A stretch of 64,000 nucleotides of DNA from assembly GCA_927441425.1 (NCBI GenBank), contig CAKMKG010000007.1, positions 86,545 to 150,544 on the forward strand. The letters run 5' to 3'. This document shows, piece after piece, positions 1 through 8,977 of the stretch (positions within the stretch are counted from its first letter, which is position 1; each line of letters starts with the position of its first letter). A program made the position numbers and the translations under genes. Below the pieces are notes generated by a model. It searched no databases and was not told where the DNA came from. It worked only from the letters and a program-made list of their open reading frames with translations. The stretch comes from an uncultured Bacillota bacterium. GTDB taxonomy: Bacteria > Bacillota > Clostridia > Peptostreptococcales > Anaerovoracaceae.

Positions 1-52
1 TTTGCTTCTGCAAACTTTCTTTTTGAATAGTAACGTAAAGAGGAGATTGAAG

Positions 53-1447
53 ATGAAGGATATTCAGTTGAAACAGCTCTATGGCAGCATGGAGCAGTAT
101 GCAGGAAAGGAAGTCGTCATTCGAGGCTGGGTCAGAACAAACAGAAGCTCGAACAAGTTTGGTTTCGTTGAAATCAATGACGGCAGCTATTTTAAATCAG
201 TACAGGTTGTCTATGAAGAAGAAAATCTCAAGAACTATGATCAAATTGCCAAAGCACCTATATCAGCGGCACTTTGCGTAATCGGGGAGCTTGTTTTGAC
301 GCCGGAAGCCAAGCAGCCTTTTGAAATCAAGGCAAAGGAGGTCATCGTAGAGGCAGACTCCGAGGCGGACTACCCTCTTCAGAAAAAGCGGCACAGTCTG
401 GAATTCCTAAGAGAGATTGCGCATTTACGACCGAGAAGCAATACCTTCTCTGCGGTGTTCAGAGTGAGATCTCTGGCTGCTTATGCCATTCATCAGTTCT
501 TTCAGGAGAATAATTTTGTTTATGTGCATACCCCCATCATCACGGGAAGTGATGCGGAGGGAGCCGGAGAAATGTTCCGGGTCACTACCCTGGATATGGA
601 CAAGCCGCCGAGAACGGAAGACGGTAAAATAGATTACACTCAGGATTTCTTCGGAAAGGAAACAAACCTAACTGTAAGCGGCCAGCTTGAGGCGGAAACC
701 TTTGCACTGGCATTCCGGAATGTCTATACCTTCGGACCAACCTTCCGTGCAGAAAACTCCAATACGGCCAGGCATGCTTCGGAATTCTGGATGATCGAGC
801 CGGAGGTAGCCTTTGCCGACATCAACGACAATATGGAACTTGCGGAAAGTATGATCAAGTATATTATTAACTATATTCTGAAAAATGCACCGGAGGAGAT
901 GAAGTTCTTCAACGAGTTTATCGACAAAGGGCTGCTGGACAGGCTGAATAATATTGTCAGCAATGATTTTGCAAAAGTTACCTATACGGAAGCTGTTGAG
1001 CTGCTGAAAAAATCCGGCAAGGATTTCCAGTTCCCGGTAGAATGGGGGATTGACCTTCAGACCGAGCACGAACGATATATTACGGAAGAAATCTTTAAAA
1101 AGCCTGTATTTGTAACGGACTATCCGAAGGATATCAAGGCATTTTATATGCGCATGAATGAGGATGGGAAAACGGTAGCGGCGATGGACCTTCTGGTTCC
1201 GGGCGTCGGTGAAATCATCGGGGGAAGCCAGAGAGAAGAACGGTATGATAACCTGGTTTCAAGGATCAAGGAACTTGGCCTCAATGAGGCGGATTACTGG
1301 TGGTATCTGGATCTGAGGAAGTACGGCGGAGTAAAGCACGCAGGCTACGGACTGGGCTTTGAAAGAATCATCATGTACATTACCGGTATGAGCAATATCA
1401 GGGATGTGCAGCCGTTCCCAAGGACACCAAAGACAGCCGAATTTTAG
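53..1447 (+). CDS. asnS: Asparaginyl-tRNA synthetase
   Basis: Class IIb aminoacyl-tRNA synthetase that charges tRNA-Asn with asparagine in the cytoplasm. The 464-residue length is normal for bacterial AsnRS. An N-terminal OB-fold anticodon-binding domain is visible ([13 protein letters not shown] near residues 19-31). The catalytic core follows, with a [11 protein letters not shown] segment near 160, class II motif 2 ([17 protein letters not shown]) near 231 and motif 3 ([15 protein letters not shown]) near 430. The reading frame is open further upstream to position 2, but ATG 53 is preceded by AGGAGA at good spacing and starts the conserved protein. The next gene follows after 11 bases, so co-transcription with the Gate-domain pair is likely. 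The AsnRS rather than AspRS call rests on the overall pattern. Confidence 0.96.
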   Translation: MKDIQLKQLYGSMEQYAGKEVVIRGWVRTNRSSNKFGFVEINDGSYFKSVQVVYEEENLKNYDQIAKAPISAALCVIGELVLTPEAKQPFEIKAKEVIVEADSEADYPLQKKRHSLEFLREIAHLRPRSNTFSAVFRVRSLAAYAIHQFFQENNFVYVHTPIITGSDAEGAGEMFRVTTLDMDKPPRTEDGKIDYTQDFFGKETNLTVSGQLEAETFALAFRNVYTFGPTFRAENSNTARHASEFWMIEPEVAFADINDNMELAESMIKYIINYILKNAPEEMKFFNEFIDKGLLDRLNNIVSNDFAKVTYTEAVELLKKSGKDFQFPVEWGIDLQTEHERYITEEIFKKPVFVTDYPKDIKAFYMRMNEDGKTVAAMDLLVPGVGEIIGGSQREERYDNLVSRIKELGLNEADYWWYLDLRKYGGVKHAGYGLGFERIIMYITGMSNIRDVQPFPRTPKTAEF

Positions 1448-1458
1448 AAGGAGCAGCT

Positions 1459-1893
1459 ATGAATTTGTTTGCAGCAACCATCAGAGACGGAGCAATAAAA
1501 GGAGTAAAAACCGCAGTCATGCTGCTGAAAATTGTATTGCCCATATACGCTGTCGTGGTTTTCGTCAAGTATTCGCCGATTATGCCTTTTTTGCAGGAGA
1601 TCTTCTCTCCTGCCATGAGATTTTTTCATTTACCGGGGGACGGGATCGTACCGCTCATTACCGGGATGCTTACCGATGAATACGCAACCATTGCAGTAAT
1701 GAGTACCTTTGACTTTACTACTGCGCAAATCACCACCATCGCAATGATTGTACTGGTTGCCCACTCGATCCCTGTTGAATCAGCCATCGCGCAGAAGATC
1801 GGAATGTCAGCGGCCAAATTTACGGTTTTCCGCATTTTGTCCGCCATTGCTGTAGGAATATTTGTTGGATGGATCGGAGGGCTGATCGGATGA
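1459..1893 (+). CDS. Gate-domain (nucleoside recognition) membrane protein, subunit 1
   Basis: A 144-residue, strongly hydrophobic protein with about four membrane segments. Its sequence (an amphipathic N-terminus, then IVLPIYAVVVFVKYSP, a GDGIVPLITGMLTDEYA core and a C-terminal GIFVGWIGGLIG helix) matches the Gate/nucleoside-recognition fold seen in SpmA/SpmB and in transporter gate domains. An AAGGAG site lies just before the ATG. The stop overlaps the start of the next Gate protein (ATGA), so the two are translationally coupled and probably form a heteromeric membrane complex. The substrate is unknown. SpmA and SpmB are longer, so I do not apply those names. Confidence 0.75.
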   Translation: MNLFAATIRDGAIKGVKTAVMLLKIVLPIYAVVVFVKYSPIMPFLQEIFSPAMRFFHLPGDGIVPLITGMLTDEYATIAVMSTFDFTTAQITTIAMIVLVAHSIPVESAIAQKIGMSAAKFTVFRILSAIAVGIFVGWIGGLIG

Positions 1894-2351
1894 GTGCATC
1901 TTACGGAGTAATTCTCCATGAGATCTTTTTCGGCTGTATTTCTACTGCACTGAACATGCTGAAAATATTGATTCCACTGATGATCATCGTGGAAATCCTT
2001 ATGGTGTATCATGTAATGGAAAAGGTGGCGGATAGACTTAACTTTTTAGCAGGCGCATTGGGTATGCAGAAGCAGTCCATCTTTCCGTTGCTTGTGGGCG
2101 TTGTCATGGGGGTTACCTACGGGGCCGGCACCTTGATTGAGATCAACCGAAGGACCCCGATTCCCAAGGGGGACTATGTTCTCATAGGAATATTTATGTT
2201 TCTTTGCCACGGCATTATAGAGACGGCGTTCATCTTCGGAGTGGCGGGTGCGAACATACTTGCTATTACTGTCGGCAGGCTTGCCATAGCCTTTCTTGTT
2301 ACAGCGATAGCAGCTAGACTGCCGGCTTTTCAGAGGATGAAGGAGGATTAA
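1890..2351 (+). CDS. Gate-domain (nucleoside recognition) membrane protein, subunit 2
   Basis: Second member of the Gate-domain pair, 153 residues, with hydrophobic segments near residues 10-35, 60-80, 95-120 and 125-145. The start at ATG 1890 overlaps the TGA of the preceding gene by four bases. This is preferred over the in-frame codon at 1869, which lies inside the neighbour without its own ribosome binding site. It shares the family pattern of a conserved GVTYGAGTLIEI segment in the middle of the protein. Because the two genes are short, adjacent and coupled, I infer two halves of one membrane assembly. No substrate or sporulation role can be read from the sequence. Confidence 0.72.
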   Translation: MSASYGVILHEIFFGCISTALNMLKILIPLMIIVEILMVYHVMEKVADRLNFLAGALGMQKQSIFPLLVGVVMGVTYGAGTLIEINRRTPIPKGDYVLIGIFMFLCHGIIETAFIFGVAGANILAITVGRLAIAFLVTAIAARLPAFQRMKED

Positions 2352-2414
2352 ATTGCAACGGTTTTTACCTGGAAACGGAGGTTTGGACAGGTCGAAACCG
2401 ATTTGCTATTTCGT

Positions 2415-2443
2415 TTGCTATTTCAAAAAAAAAATGATATACT
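2415..2443 (+). promoter_or_regulatory. Promoter of the EF-G-like gene
   Basis: TTGCTA (2415-2420), a 17-base spacer and TATACT (2438-2443), 38 bases before the EF-G-like start. Just upstream, 2360-2401 contains an imperfect inverted repeat (CGGTTT...AAACCG with inner ACCT/AGGT) that may end the upstream transcript or act as an operator. Confidence 0.6.
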
Positions 2444-2480
2444 GGTTCCACTATATGAAAAAAATATGGGAGGTCTGAAC

Positions 2481-4430
2481 ATGAAAGGCTATACTAGCGA
2501 CACGATTAGAAACGTTGCACTTGTAGGACACGGGGGATGTGGAAAAACTACATTATTAGAAGCCGCATTACTTGCTACAGGAGTAATTAACAGACTAGGT
2601 AAGGTAGAGGACGGAAACACGGTATCTGATTACGACAAGATGGAAATTGAAAAGGGCTACTCAATCAGTGCGTCCATCGTGCCGGTTGAATACAATAAGG
2701 TTAAGATTAATTTTATTGATACTCCGGGATATTTCGATTTTATCGGAGAAGTAAACTCAGCTATGAGAGCAGTGGAAGCTGCGGTCGTCGTTGTAGATGC
2801 TTCTTCAGGGATTCAGGTCGGCACTGAAAAGGGCTGGAATTCCTGTAAAGAATACAATAAGCCTACCTTCATACTCATTAATAAGATTGACAAAGAAAAT
2901 GTAGACGTTGACAAGGTAATCGAAGACCTGAAAAACAAATTTGGAACTTCCGTTGTGCAGCTATCTGAGAAGGACACCCTGATTGAAGCGGTTGCGGAAA
3001 GTGATGAAGAGCTTTTAGAGAAGTTTTTTGGAGGAGAAGAATTTACCGAAGAAGAGTTTAATCGTGGACTGGCAGCCGGTATTGCTGCTGGAAACATCGT
3101 TCCTGTGATGACCTGCTGTGCAATGGATGGCAAAGGCATCAAGGAATTCATGGACACTCTGATCAAGTATGTTCCAAAGGCAAAGGATCATGCTGAATAT
3201 ACGGGCTTGGATGCAAGGGATGCTGAAATCGTCAGAAAATGCGATCCGTCGGCACCGGTGTCCGCGTTTGTTTTCAAGACAATTGCAGACCCATTCGTAG
3301 GAAAGATCTCCTTGATGAAGGTGATCTCCGGTAAATTACACGGTGGAACAGAAATGTTGAATACAAGAACGGAAAAGCCGGAAAAACTGGGTGGTCTGTT
3401 CTACTTGAGAGGAAAGACACAGGCAGAGGCGGATACTGTTGAAGCTGGCGATATCGTGGCTGCTGCAAAATTGCAGTTTACACAGACGGGCGATACGCTC
3501 TGTGAAAAGGCAAACTTTATTAAATATCCACCGGTCGCATTCCCGGAACCGTCCCTTTACATGGCTGTCGAACCAAAGGCAAAGGGCGATGATGAAAAAA
3601 TCAGCTCCGGACTACACAAGCTGATGGAAGAAGACCCATCTTTTATATTGACGAGAAATACGGAAACCCACCAGACCCTTATCGGAGGGCAGGGTGAAAT
3701 CCAGATCGGTATCATTACTGCAAAGCTGAAGGACAAGTTCGGCGTCGGAGTTGGTCTGGTAGAACAAAAAATCCCTTACAGAGAAACCATCAAAGGAAGC
3801 TCTGATGTACAAGGAAAGCATAAGAAGCAATCCGGTGGTGCGGGACAATATGGAGACGTACACATCAAATTCTCGCCTTCTCAGGAAGTATTTGAGTTTG
3901 CAGAAGCACTTTTCGGTGGATCCGTTCCTAAGAACTATGTCCCCGCCGTTGAAAAAGGCTTGAGAGAATCCATGGAAAAAGGACCACTTGCCGGTTTCCC
4001 TGTAGTAAACGTAAAAGCTGTATTCTATGACGGTTCGTACCATGATGTTGACTCCAATGAAATGGCATTCAAAATTGCTGCCTCCCTTGCGTTCAAGAAG
4101 GGCATCGTAGAAGCGAAGCCAATTCTGCTGGAACCGGTCATGCATGTTGAGGTTATGGTACCGGATGAATACATGGGCGACATTATGGGTGATATGAACA
4201 AGAGAAGAGGAAAGATCCTCGGTATGGAACCGCAGCAGGGCGGCGGTCAGAAGGTCCTTGCGGAAGCTCCTCAGGCAGAAATGTTCAAATATGCCATTAC
4301 CCTTCGCTCCATGACCCAAGCGAGAGGAAGCTTCGTCATGAGATTTGAGCGGTACGATGAGGTTCCTGCACATCTTGCAGAGAAGATCATCGCAGAGCAT
4401 AAGAAAGCAGATGAAGAAGCACATTCTTAA
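2481..4430 (+). CDS. Elongation factor G-like translational GTPase
   Basis: Translational GTPase of the EF-G family, 649 residues, shorter than canonical FusA (about 690). G1 P-loop GHGGCGKT is at residues 16-23, G3 DTPGY near 79 and G4 NKID near 134. Domain II follows from about 265 and the domain IV/V region from about 450 (GQYGDVHIKFSP; MGDIMGDMNKRRGKILGM near 570). The start at ATG 2481 follows a GGGAGG site; an in-frame codon at 2403 overlaps the promoter and is rejected. Clostridia often carry such a second EF-G-like protein besides FusA. Canonical EF-G is expected next to tuf/rpsG elsewhere. Its role (ribosome rescue, tetracycline-type protection or a translocation paralogue) cannot be read from sequence. 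A clear terminator follows. Confidence 0.9.
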   Translation: MKGYTSDTIRNVALVGHGGCGKTTLLEAALLATGVINRLGKVEDGNTVSDYDKMEIEKGYSISASIVPVEYNKVKINFIDTPGYFDFIGEVNSAMRAVEAAVVVVDASSGIQVGTEKGWNSCKEYNKPTFILINKIDKENVDVDKVIEDLKNKFGTSVVQLSEKDTLIEAVAESDEELLEKFFGGEEFTEEEFNRGLAAGIAAGNIVPVMTCCAMDGKGIKEFMDTLIKYVPKAKDHAEYTGLDARDAEIVRKCDPSAPVSAFVFKTIADPFVGKISLMKVISGKLHGGTEMLNTRTEKPEKLGGLFYLRGKTQAEADTVEAGDIVAAAKLQFTQTGDTLCEKANFIKYPPVAFPEPSLYMAVEPKAKGDDEKISSGLHKLMEEDPSFILTRNTETHQTLIGGQGEIQIGIITAKLKDKFGVGVGLVEQKIPYRETIKGSSDVQGKHKKQSGGAGQYGDVHIKFSPSQEVFEFAEALFGGSVPKNYVPAVEKGLRESMEKGPLAGFPVVNVKAVFYDGSYHDVDSNEMAFKIAASLAFKKGIVEAKPILLEPVMHVEVMVPDEYMGDIMGDMNKRRGKILGMEPQQGGGQKVLAEAPQAEMFKYAITLRSMTQARGSFVMRFERYDEVPAHLAEKIIAEHKKADEEAHS

Positions 4431-4454
4431 GAGCAAAAGAATCATATCAATTAG

Positions 4455-4515
4455 AGACCAGAGTGATCATAAACTCTGGTCTTTTTATTCAAGGGGAAGT
4501 GGCGCAGCCACTTTT
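4455..4515 (+). terminator. Tandem intrinsic terminators after the EF-G-like gene
   Basis: First stem AGACCAGAGT (4455-4464) with ACTCTGGTCT (4473-4482), 8-base loop, then T-rich TTTTTATT. A second, 7-bp stem AAGTGGC-gca-GCCACTT lies at 4497-4513, followed by TT. The first is a strong Rho-independent terminator. Confidence 0.88.
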
Positions 4516-4526
4516 GTTGAAACATA

Positions 4527-4555
4527 TTGAACACCAGTTCTTTTTATGCTAAGAT
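4527..4555 (+). promoter_or_regulatory. Probable radA promoter
   Basis: TTGAAC (4527-4532), 17-base spacer, TAAGAT (4550-4555). It would start a leader of about 95 bases before radA that contains two hairpins. Confidence 0.45.
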
Positions 4556-4566
4556 TATATATGACG

Positions 4567-4639
4567 AAAATCTACAAATCGAAGATTTGAGATTTTCCAG
4601 CATAAATTCTGTCAACGGTACTTAAGCACCGGACAGAAT
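4567..4639 (+). promoter_or_regulatory. Two hairpins in the radA leader
   Basis: Hairpin 1: AAAATCT-a-CAAATC (4567-4580), loop GAA, GATTTGAGATTTT (4584-4596). Hairpin 2: ATTCTGTC-aa-CGGT (4606-4619), 8-base loop, ACCG-GACAGAAT (4628-4639), ending about 5 bases before the AAAGGAGGT ribosome binding site of radA. Neither is followed by a U-tract, so they look like post-transcriptional or protein-binding elements rather than terminators. No known riboswitch class is recognised. Confidence 0.5.
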
Positions 4640-4658
4640 GTTAAAAGGAGGTGCCTAT

Positions 4659-6053
4659 ATGAGCAAGAAAGCAAAAACGGTTTTTGTTTGTCAAGAGTGC
4701 GGATACGAAAGCCCAAAATGGCAGGGGCAATGCATTTGCGGACAATGGAACACTATGATTGAAGAAAAAGTAGTCGAAAGCAAAGAGAATGACAAGAGGA
4801 GCAGAGGCATCTCCGGCGATCGGATCAAAGCCAGTAGACTCTCTGAGATTAAGTCGGGAAATGAGACGCGGATCGATACGGGCATCGGCGAATTGAACAG
4901 AGTATTGGGTGGAGGTTTGGTGAAAGGCTCCTTAACCCTGATTTCAGGGGAACCGGGCATTGGTAAATCTACAATTATCATACAAGCTGCAGCGAAAATT
5001 GCGGAGAACTGTGGAAAGGTGCTGTATGTAACCGGCGAAGAATCTGCAGAGCAGATTAAAATGCGGGCCGACAGGGTCTGCAAAGGCAATTTGGATCAAT
5101 TGTTTCTTTTGGCTGAAACAAACATAGAGAATATTATCCACGTTCAAGAGGAACTTGAACCTGCATTTTTAATCATTGACTCCATCCAGACCATGTACTC
5201 GGATGATTTAGAATCCGCACCGGGGAGCGTATCTCAGGTGAGAGCCTGTGGTAATGAGTTGATGAAAATTGGAAAGGGTAAGAATATCCCGGTTTTTATC
5301 GTTGCCCATGTAACAAAAAATGGTGACCTTGCCGGTCCCAAAATCATAGAGCATCTGGTGGATTGCGTTCTGAATTTCAACGGAGAAAGAGATCAAGAAC
5401 TGCGGATTTTAAGGGCCTACAAGAACCGGTTTGGAACGACCAGTGAAATTGGTGCCTTTGAAATGACGGAAGAGGGATTGACGGAGATTCAAAATCTGTC
5501 CAAGACCTTTCTGGAAGGAATGGAGGATGGCGCGGAGGGCGCCATGGCCACTGCGATTTATGAGGGGACTCGCCCGCTGCTTTTAGAGGTTCAGGCCTTG
5601 ACATCTCCTACCAATATTGGCTTTGCCAGAAGAACTGCAATCGGCGTAGAGCTTTCCAGATTAAATATGATTCTCGCGGTTCTGGAAAGGAAAGCAGGCT
5701 TGACCCTGATCAACCAGGATGTTTATGTTAATATTGTCGGTGGATTGAAACCTGACGGAACCTCGATCGACCTAGCCGTTGCATTAGCCATCTATTCTAC
5801 GTGTAAAGGATTAAAAGGATCCGGCAAAGTTCTGGCCATCGGCGAAATCGGTCTCACCGGGGATTTGCGTTCCATACAGAACGCAGATAAAATTGTAAGA
5901 GAGGCCGCCCGCTTAGGATTTACAAGAGTGATTATGCCGCAAAAAAATGCCGCCAGATTTACAGATATCCCTGACGGCATAAAGGTGGTCGGTGTGAACA
6001 GTCTGAGAGAAGCGATACAGATTGTTCAACAGCCTTTGGGAAGGAATGATTAA
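4659..6053 (+). CDS. radA: DNA repair protein RadA (Sms)
   Basis: RadA is a RecA-like, DnaB-type branch-migration helicase in recombination and transformation. At 464 residues it has normal length. In order: an N-terminal zinc finger (CQECGYESPKW...CICGQW, residues 9-30), Walker A GEPGIGKST near 97-105, the RadA signature YKNRFG near 253 and a C-terminal Lon-protease-like domain (about 290-464). The second zinc pair is spaced C-x-C instead of the usual C-x-x-C, which may alter or merely vary the finger. An ATG at 4638 is in frame but lies inside a leader hairpin; ATG 4659 follows AAAGGAGG and is chosen. In many Firmicutes radA is followed by disA and yacL; here neither follows directly. Confidence 0.95.
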   Translation: MSKKAKTVFVCQECGYESPKWQGQCICGQWNTMIEEKVVESKENDKRSRGISGDRIKASRLSEIKSGNETRIDTGIGELNRVLGGGLVKGSLTLISGEPGIGKSTIIIQAAAKIAENCGKVLYVTGEESAEQIKMRADRVCKGNLDQLFLLAETNIENIIHVQEELEPAFLIIDSIQTMYSDDLESAPGSVSQVRACGNELMKIGKGKNIPVFIVAHVTKNGDLAGPKIIEHLVDCVLNFNGERDQELRILRAYKNRFGTTSEIGAFEMTEEGLTEIQNLSKTFLEGMEDGAEGAMATAIYEGTRPLLLEVQALTSPTNIGFARRTAIGVELSRLNMILAVLERKAGLTLINQDVYVNIVGGLKPDGTSIDLAVALAIYSTCKGLKGSGKVLAIGEIGLTGDLRSIQNADKIVREAARLGFTRVIMPQKNAARFTDIPDGIKVVGVNSLREAIQIVQQPLGRND

Positions 6054-6060
6054 GTACTCG

Positions 6061-6085
6061 GAATCCCTTTCATGCAAAGGGATTC
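6061..6085. terminator. Convergent hairpin between radA and the Arg-tailed gene
   Basis: Perfect inverted repeat GAATCCCTTT-catgc-AAAGGGATTC (10-bp stem) between two converging genes; its last base touches the stop codon of the minus-strand gene. There is no T-tract on either side, so termination strength is uncertain. Confidence 0.55.
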
Positions 6086-6462
6086 TACCAATAATACCTT
6101 CGTCGTCGTCGTCTTCTTCTTCCTCTGCCAAATAGCTCATTTAGGAAGATAATGGTGACCAGGTCCTGTAAAGCACCGCCCCTGTAATACTGCTGTGCCT
6201 CAACGACATTTTCAGTCATATTGTAAGCAGCAGCCGCTTCATAGGACATTCCCTGATAGTGGTCCAGCTCCGCCAGATCGGGATGTATTCTGCACACATC
6301 CTCATAAATGCGATCTGAGATCTGTCTGACCATATCTTGATCCGGCATTCCGTTGTCGTATGCATCCATCTCATCGCATGCCATCATGGCAAATGGCTGG
6401 ATTTTGTAATAGACATCCGGATAGACGCACTGATAGTACATTTTTTCTTCTTGCATATACAC
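6085..6462 (-). CDS. Hypothetical protein with poly-arginine C-terminus
   Basis: A 125-residue protein I do not recognise. It is rich in Tyr, Met and acidic residues (MYYQCVYPDVYYKIQP near the start) and ends in GRGRRRRRRRRYYW, a run of eight arginines capped by aromatic residues. The GTG at 6462 is preferred as start because GGAGG sits 10 bases upstream; ATG 6456 would be 16 bases away. No signal peptide or membrane segment is evident. The basic tail suggests binding to nucleic acid, a polyanion or the spore surface, but this is inference. The gene is convergent with radA and divergent from the ATPase gene at 6556. Confidence 0.7.
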   Translation of the reverse strand: MYMQEEKMYYQCVYPDVYYKIQPFAMMACDEMDAYDNGMPDQDMVRQISDRIYEDVCRIHPDLAELDHYQGMSYEAAAAYNMTENVVEAQQYYRGGALQDLVTIIFLNELFGRGRRRRRRRRYYW

Positions 6463-6555
6463 GATAATAGATCCTCCGTTCCTATGATATCAAACTTTAT
6501 TATAATATGTAGATCAAAGCGAAAACGTTATTATTTTTTAAAATAAGGATTTACA

Positions 6556-7281
6556 ATGATGAATCAGCAATTTATTCGTGGGATCAAGCTGCATAAAGAG
6601 AAACTAGGACTGGAACCCTATGTGGCAGGGCTTGCGGTCCTAAAGGATCTGGACAGCCTGGAACTAGAGAAACCGGTAACCTTTTTCATCGGTGAGAATG
6701 GGACGGGAAAATCGACACTGCTGGAAGCCATTGCAGTGGGATACGGCTTCAATCCGGAGGGGGGATCCAAAAACTTCAACTTTTCCTCCTGGGAAACCCA
6801 TTCCAATTTAAATCAATATATCACCATCGTCAAGGGAATCAGGCAGCCAAAAGACGGTTTTTTTCTCAGAGCGGAAAGCTTTTATAATGTGGCAACGGAA
6901 GTTGACAGGCTGGGTAATATTGAATCTTACGGTGGAAGATCCCTCCATGAACAATCCCATGGCGAAAGCTTTATGTCTCTGATCATCAACCGTTTTTGGG
7001 GAAATGGGATTTATATCCTTGATGAACCGGAGGCAGCGCTATCGCCCTCCCGTCAGATGGCTCTGCTATGCCGTATTCATGATTTGGTAAAACAGGGATC
7101 TCAGTTTATCATTGCGACGCATTCCCCGATTCTCATGGCCTATCCCGATGCCGATATCTATCTGGCTGATCAGGATCGGAAGATTACCTTGACAGGGTAT
7201 AAGGAAACGGAGCATTATAAACTCACGAGAGACTTTATCAATCGACCCGAGCAGATGCTTTCGTATTTATTTGAAGAGTAA
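6556..7281 (+). CDS. AAA/ABC-type predicted ATPase (single domain)
   Basis: A 241-residue soluble ATPase with the ABC/SMC-like core: Walker A GENGTGKST at residues 46-54, a signature-like SHGES near 133-137, Walker B YILDEPEAAL near 153 and the switch histidine in ATHSP near 188. This layout fits the stand-alone predicted-ATPase family often annotated AAA family ATPase (COG3910-type) rather than a transporter, as no permease is nearby. An AAGGA site lies 7 bases before the start. The acetyltransferase gene follows after 14 bases and is probably in the same transcript. The substrate or partner is unknown. Confidence 0.8.
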   Translation: MMNQQFIRGIKLHKEKLGLEPYVAGLAVLKDLDSLELEKPVTFFIGENGTGKSTLLEAIAVGYGFNPEGGSKNFNFSSWETHSNLNQYITIVKGIRQPKDGFFLRAESFYNVATEVDRLGNIESYGGRSLHEQSHGESFMSLIINRFWGNGIYILDEPEAALSPSRQMALLCRIHDLVKQGSQFIIATHSPILMAYPDADIYLADQDRKITLTGYKETEHYKLTRDFINRPEQMLSYLFEE

Positions 7282-7295
7282 GGAACGTGACTGAT

Positions 7296-8171
7296 ATGGA
7301 AATGAGGCTTGCAATTAAAGAAGACCTAGAAGGACTGAAAGAGATCTGGAAGAAGAGTTTCGGCGATGAAGACCGATTTATTGATCAATATTTTCGAAGC
7401 AGAGACTGGATCAATCAGACGGCGGTCTTGCTGCAGGACGGCAGGAGCGTATCCATGCTGACGATGATCCCTGTGGATCTGATCGGAGCGCATGGTGAAA
7501 AATGCAGGGCAGCTATGATCTATGCCGTCGCAACCCATCCGGACTTTCAGAAACGTGGCTTTGCCGATCAGTTGATCGAATTCAGCAACAAAACCCTGCA
7601 GTCCAAACTCGTATCGGCAACCGTTCTTGTTCCGGCTACAGCGGAGCTGTTCCATTTTTACGAGAAACGCGGCTATCGAAACGGATTTTTCCTTCGGGAA
7701 GCTGTTCTGGATTGTAGGGAAATAAAAAAGCAAGCCGGTCCGAACCCACCGCCTTGCAGGATCACGCCAATCGAACCGTCAGAATATAATCGGCTAAGAC
7801 GAGAGCAGCTAGCTGGGCAGTCATATCTTGACTATCGAGAGGAGGAAATATCCTTTCAGAGGATGCTGGCCCGGATGAATGGAGCAGATCTCTTCGCTAT
7901 TGAAATCAAAGGAGTGGTAGGCTGTGCTTATGCAGAAAGGGTATCAAAGGAAGAAGTGATCCTAAAAGAGCTTCTGATCCCGGATCAGTATTTAACCGAT
8001 TCATTGCATGGGCTATCGGAACTGCTTCCCGCAGAAAAATATACTGTCAGAACACCGTTCCATTCCGGCAAAATTCTTGGGGGCGCGGTTCGCCCTTTCG
8101 GAATGCTCCGGGTGAACGAGGCAGAGCTCTCCGTTAGTTTGAATTCTTATTTGGGAATTGCCTACGATTAA
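7296..8171 (+). CDS. GNAT family N-acetyltransferase, Eis-like
   Basis: About 291 residues. The N-terminal GNAT domain includes the acetyl-CoA binding motif A in IYAVATHPDFQKRGFADQL (near residue 75-95). A second half of about 150 residues ends in a small C-terminal region, as in Eis-type tandem acetyltransferases. ATG 7296 is chosen because TAAGGA ends 11 bases upstream; GTG 7287 would sit only 2 bases from it. The substrate is unknown; Eis relatives acetylate aminoglycosides or protein lysines, but that cannot be assumed here. It converges on the nitroreductase gene. Confidence 0.75.
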   Translation: MEMRLAIKEDLEGLKEIWKKSFGDEDRFIDQYFRSRDWINQTAVLLQDGRSVSMLTMIPVDLIGAHGEKCRAAMIYAVATHPDFQKRGFADQLIEFSNKTLQSKLVSATVLVPATAELFHFYEKRGYRNGFFLREAVLDCREIKKQAGPNPPPCRITPIEPSEYNRLRREQLAGQSYLDYREEEISFQRMLARMNGADLFAIEIKGVVGCAYAERVSKEEVILKELLIPDQYLTDSLHGLSELLPAEKYTVRTPFHSGKILGGAVRPFGMLRVNEAELSVSLNSYLGIAYD

Positions 8172-8175
8172 GGAG

Positions 8176-8197
8176 CGGTTATTCAAAAGAATAACCG
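8176..8197. terminator. Shared convergent hairpin
   Basis: CGGTTATTC-aaaa-GAATAACCG, a perfect 9-bp stem that contains the stop codon of the minus-strand nitroreductase and lies 5 bases past the GNAT stop. Probably a bidirectional terminator, though T-tracts are weak. Confidence 0.55.
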
Positions 8198-8934
8198 TCT
8201 GCTGCTTTCCTCCAAGTTCCTTCCTTTTGTTCATGCATTGCGCCGAGCTGAAAGTTGGCCATGGAGATTCCCAGATCGATGGTTTCTGCGCCATGATTCT
8301 TTTTCGTGATAAAAACCGTTAATCGGTTATCTTTAAACCGGTATCCGATGGGTTTTCCGTTTACTGCGGAGGGCGCAAGTCTGGCTGCTTCAATTCCGCT
8401 TACCACCCATGGAGGCAAGTTGCCATCCTGCTCCTTCAAAAGCTCGTCAAAAGTTTGCTTTCGGCCATTGAGCCGGGAGACGAGCTGCTCTTTTATACCC
8501 TTGCCCTGTGCCGTATTGCCGACCGCAATGACACATACCAGATCTTCCTCAGCTTTCATGTTGAGGGACTGCAGGCATTCCTTTCGATCATAGGTTCCGC
8601 TGATCCAGCAGGTTCCCAAACCCAGAGAGACGCATTCCAGAACGAGAAATTCTCCGTAATATCCGACACTGCGTTTCAGCTCCGGATCCCGCGTATTGCC
8701 AACCAATGCAATGAGGGAAGGCATTCCGGTGATCAGTCCGTAGGAGGCTTTAAAACCGTTTAAAAAGCGATTTCCGTTTTCTATAAATTGAATATGAAGT
8801 CCGCTTTTTTCATTGATTTCATCGATCAGTGCCTTGATTTGAACTGTCTTTTGTGGCTCGATACTCTGCTTTTGATAAGACCTTCTTGAAGTTCTCTGTG
8901 TAATGGCTGTATGCCAGTTGCTTTGTAATTTCAT
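8179..8934 (-). CDS. Nitroreductase family protein (TM1586-type)
   Basis: A 251-residue flavin-dependent nitroreductase fold protein. The N-terminus AITQRTSRRSY is the typical FMN-phosphate-binding start of the family. Duplicated features (ECVSLGLGTCWISGTYDR near the middle, GIEAARLAPSAVNGKP later) fit the TM1586-type nitroreductases, in which two half-domains are fused. ATG 8934 follows AAGGGGA; the frame stays open to 9012 but that extension crosses a palindromic promoter region. FMN and NAD(P)H dependence are known of the family, while the substrate is unknown. Palindromes over the promoter suggest repression by a dedicated regulator that is not in the window. Confidence 0.78.
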   Translation of the reverse strand: MKLQSNWHTAITQRTSRRSYQKQSIEPQKTVQIKALIDEINEKSGLHIQFIENGNRFLNGFKASYGLITGMPSLIALVGNTRDPELKRSVGYYGEFLVLECVSLGLGTCWISGTYDRKECLQSLNMKAEEDLVCVIAVGNTAQGKGIKEQLVSRLNGRKQTFDELLKEQDGNLPPWVVSGIEAARLAPSAVNGKPIGYRFKDNRLTVFITKKNHGAETIDLGISMANFQLGAMHEQKEGTWRKAADGYSFE

Positions 8935-8977
8935 CTCAACATTCCCCTTTTTCACTGTTCGGTATTTCAACTGGATT

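Noticed and set aside
3612..4445. 277-codon minus-strand frame
   Set aside because: Lies fully antisense to the well-supported EF-G-like gene, with no ribosome binding site or recognisable domain.
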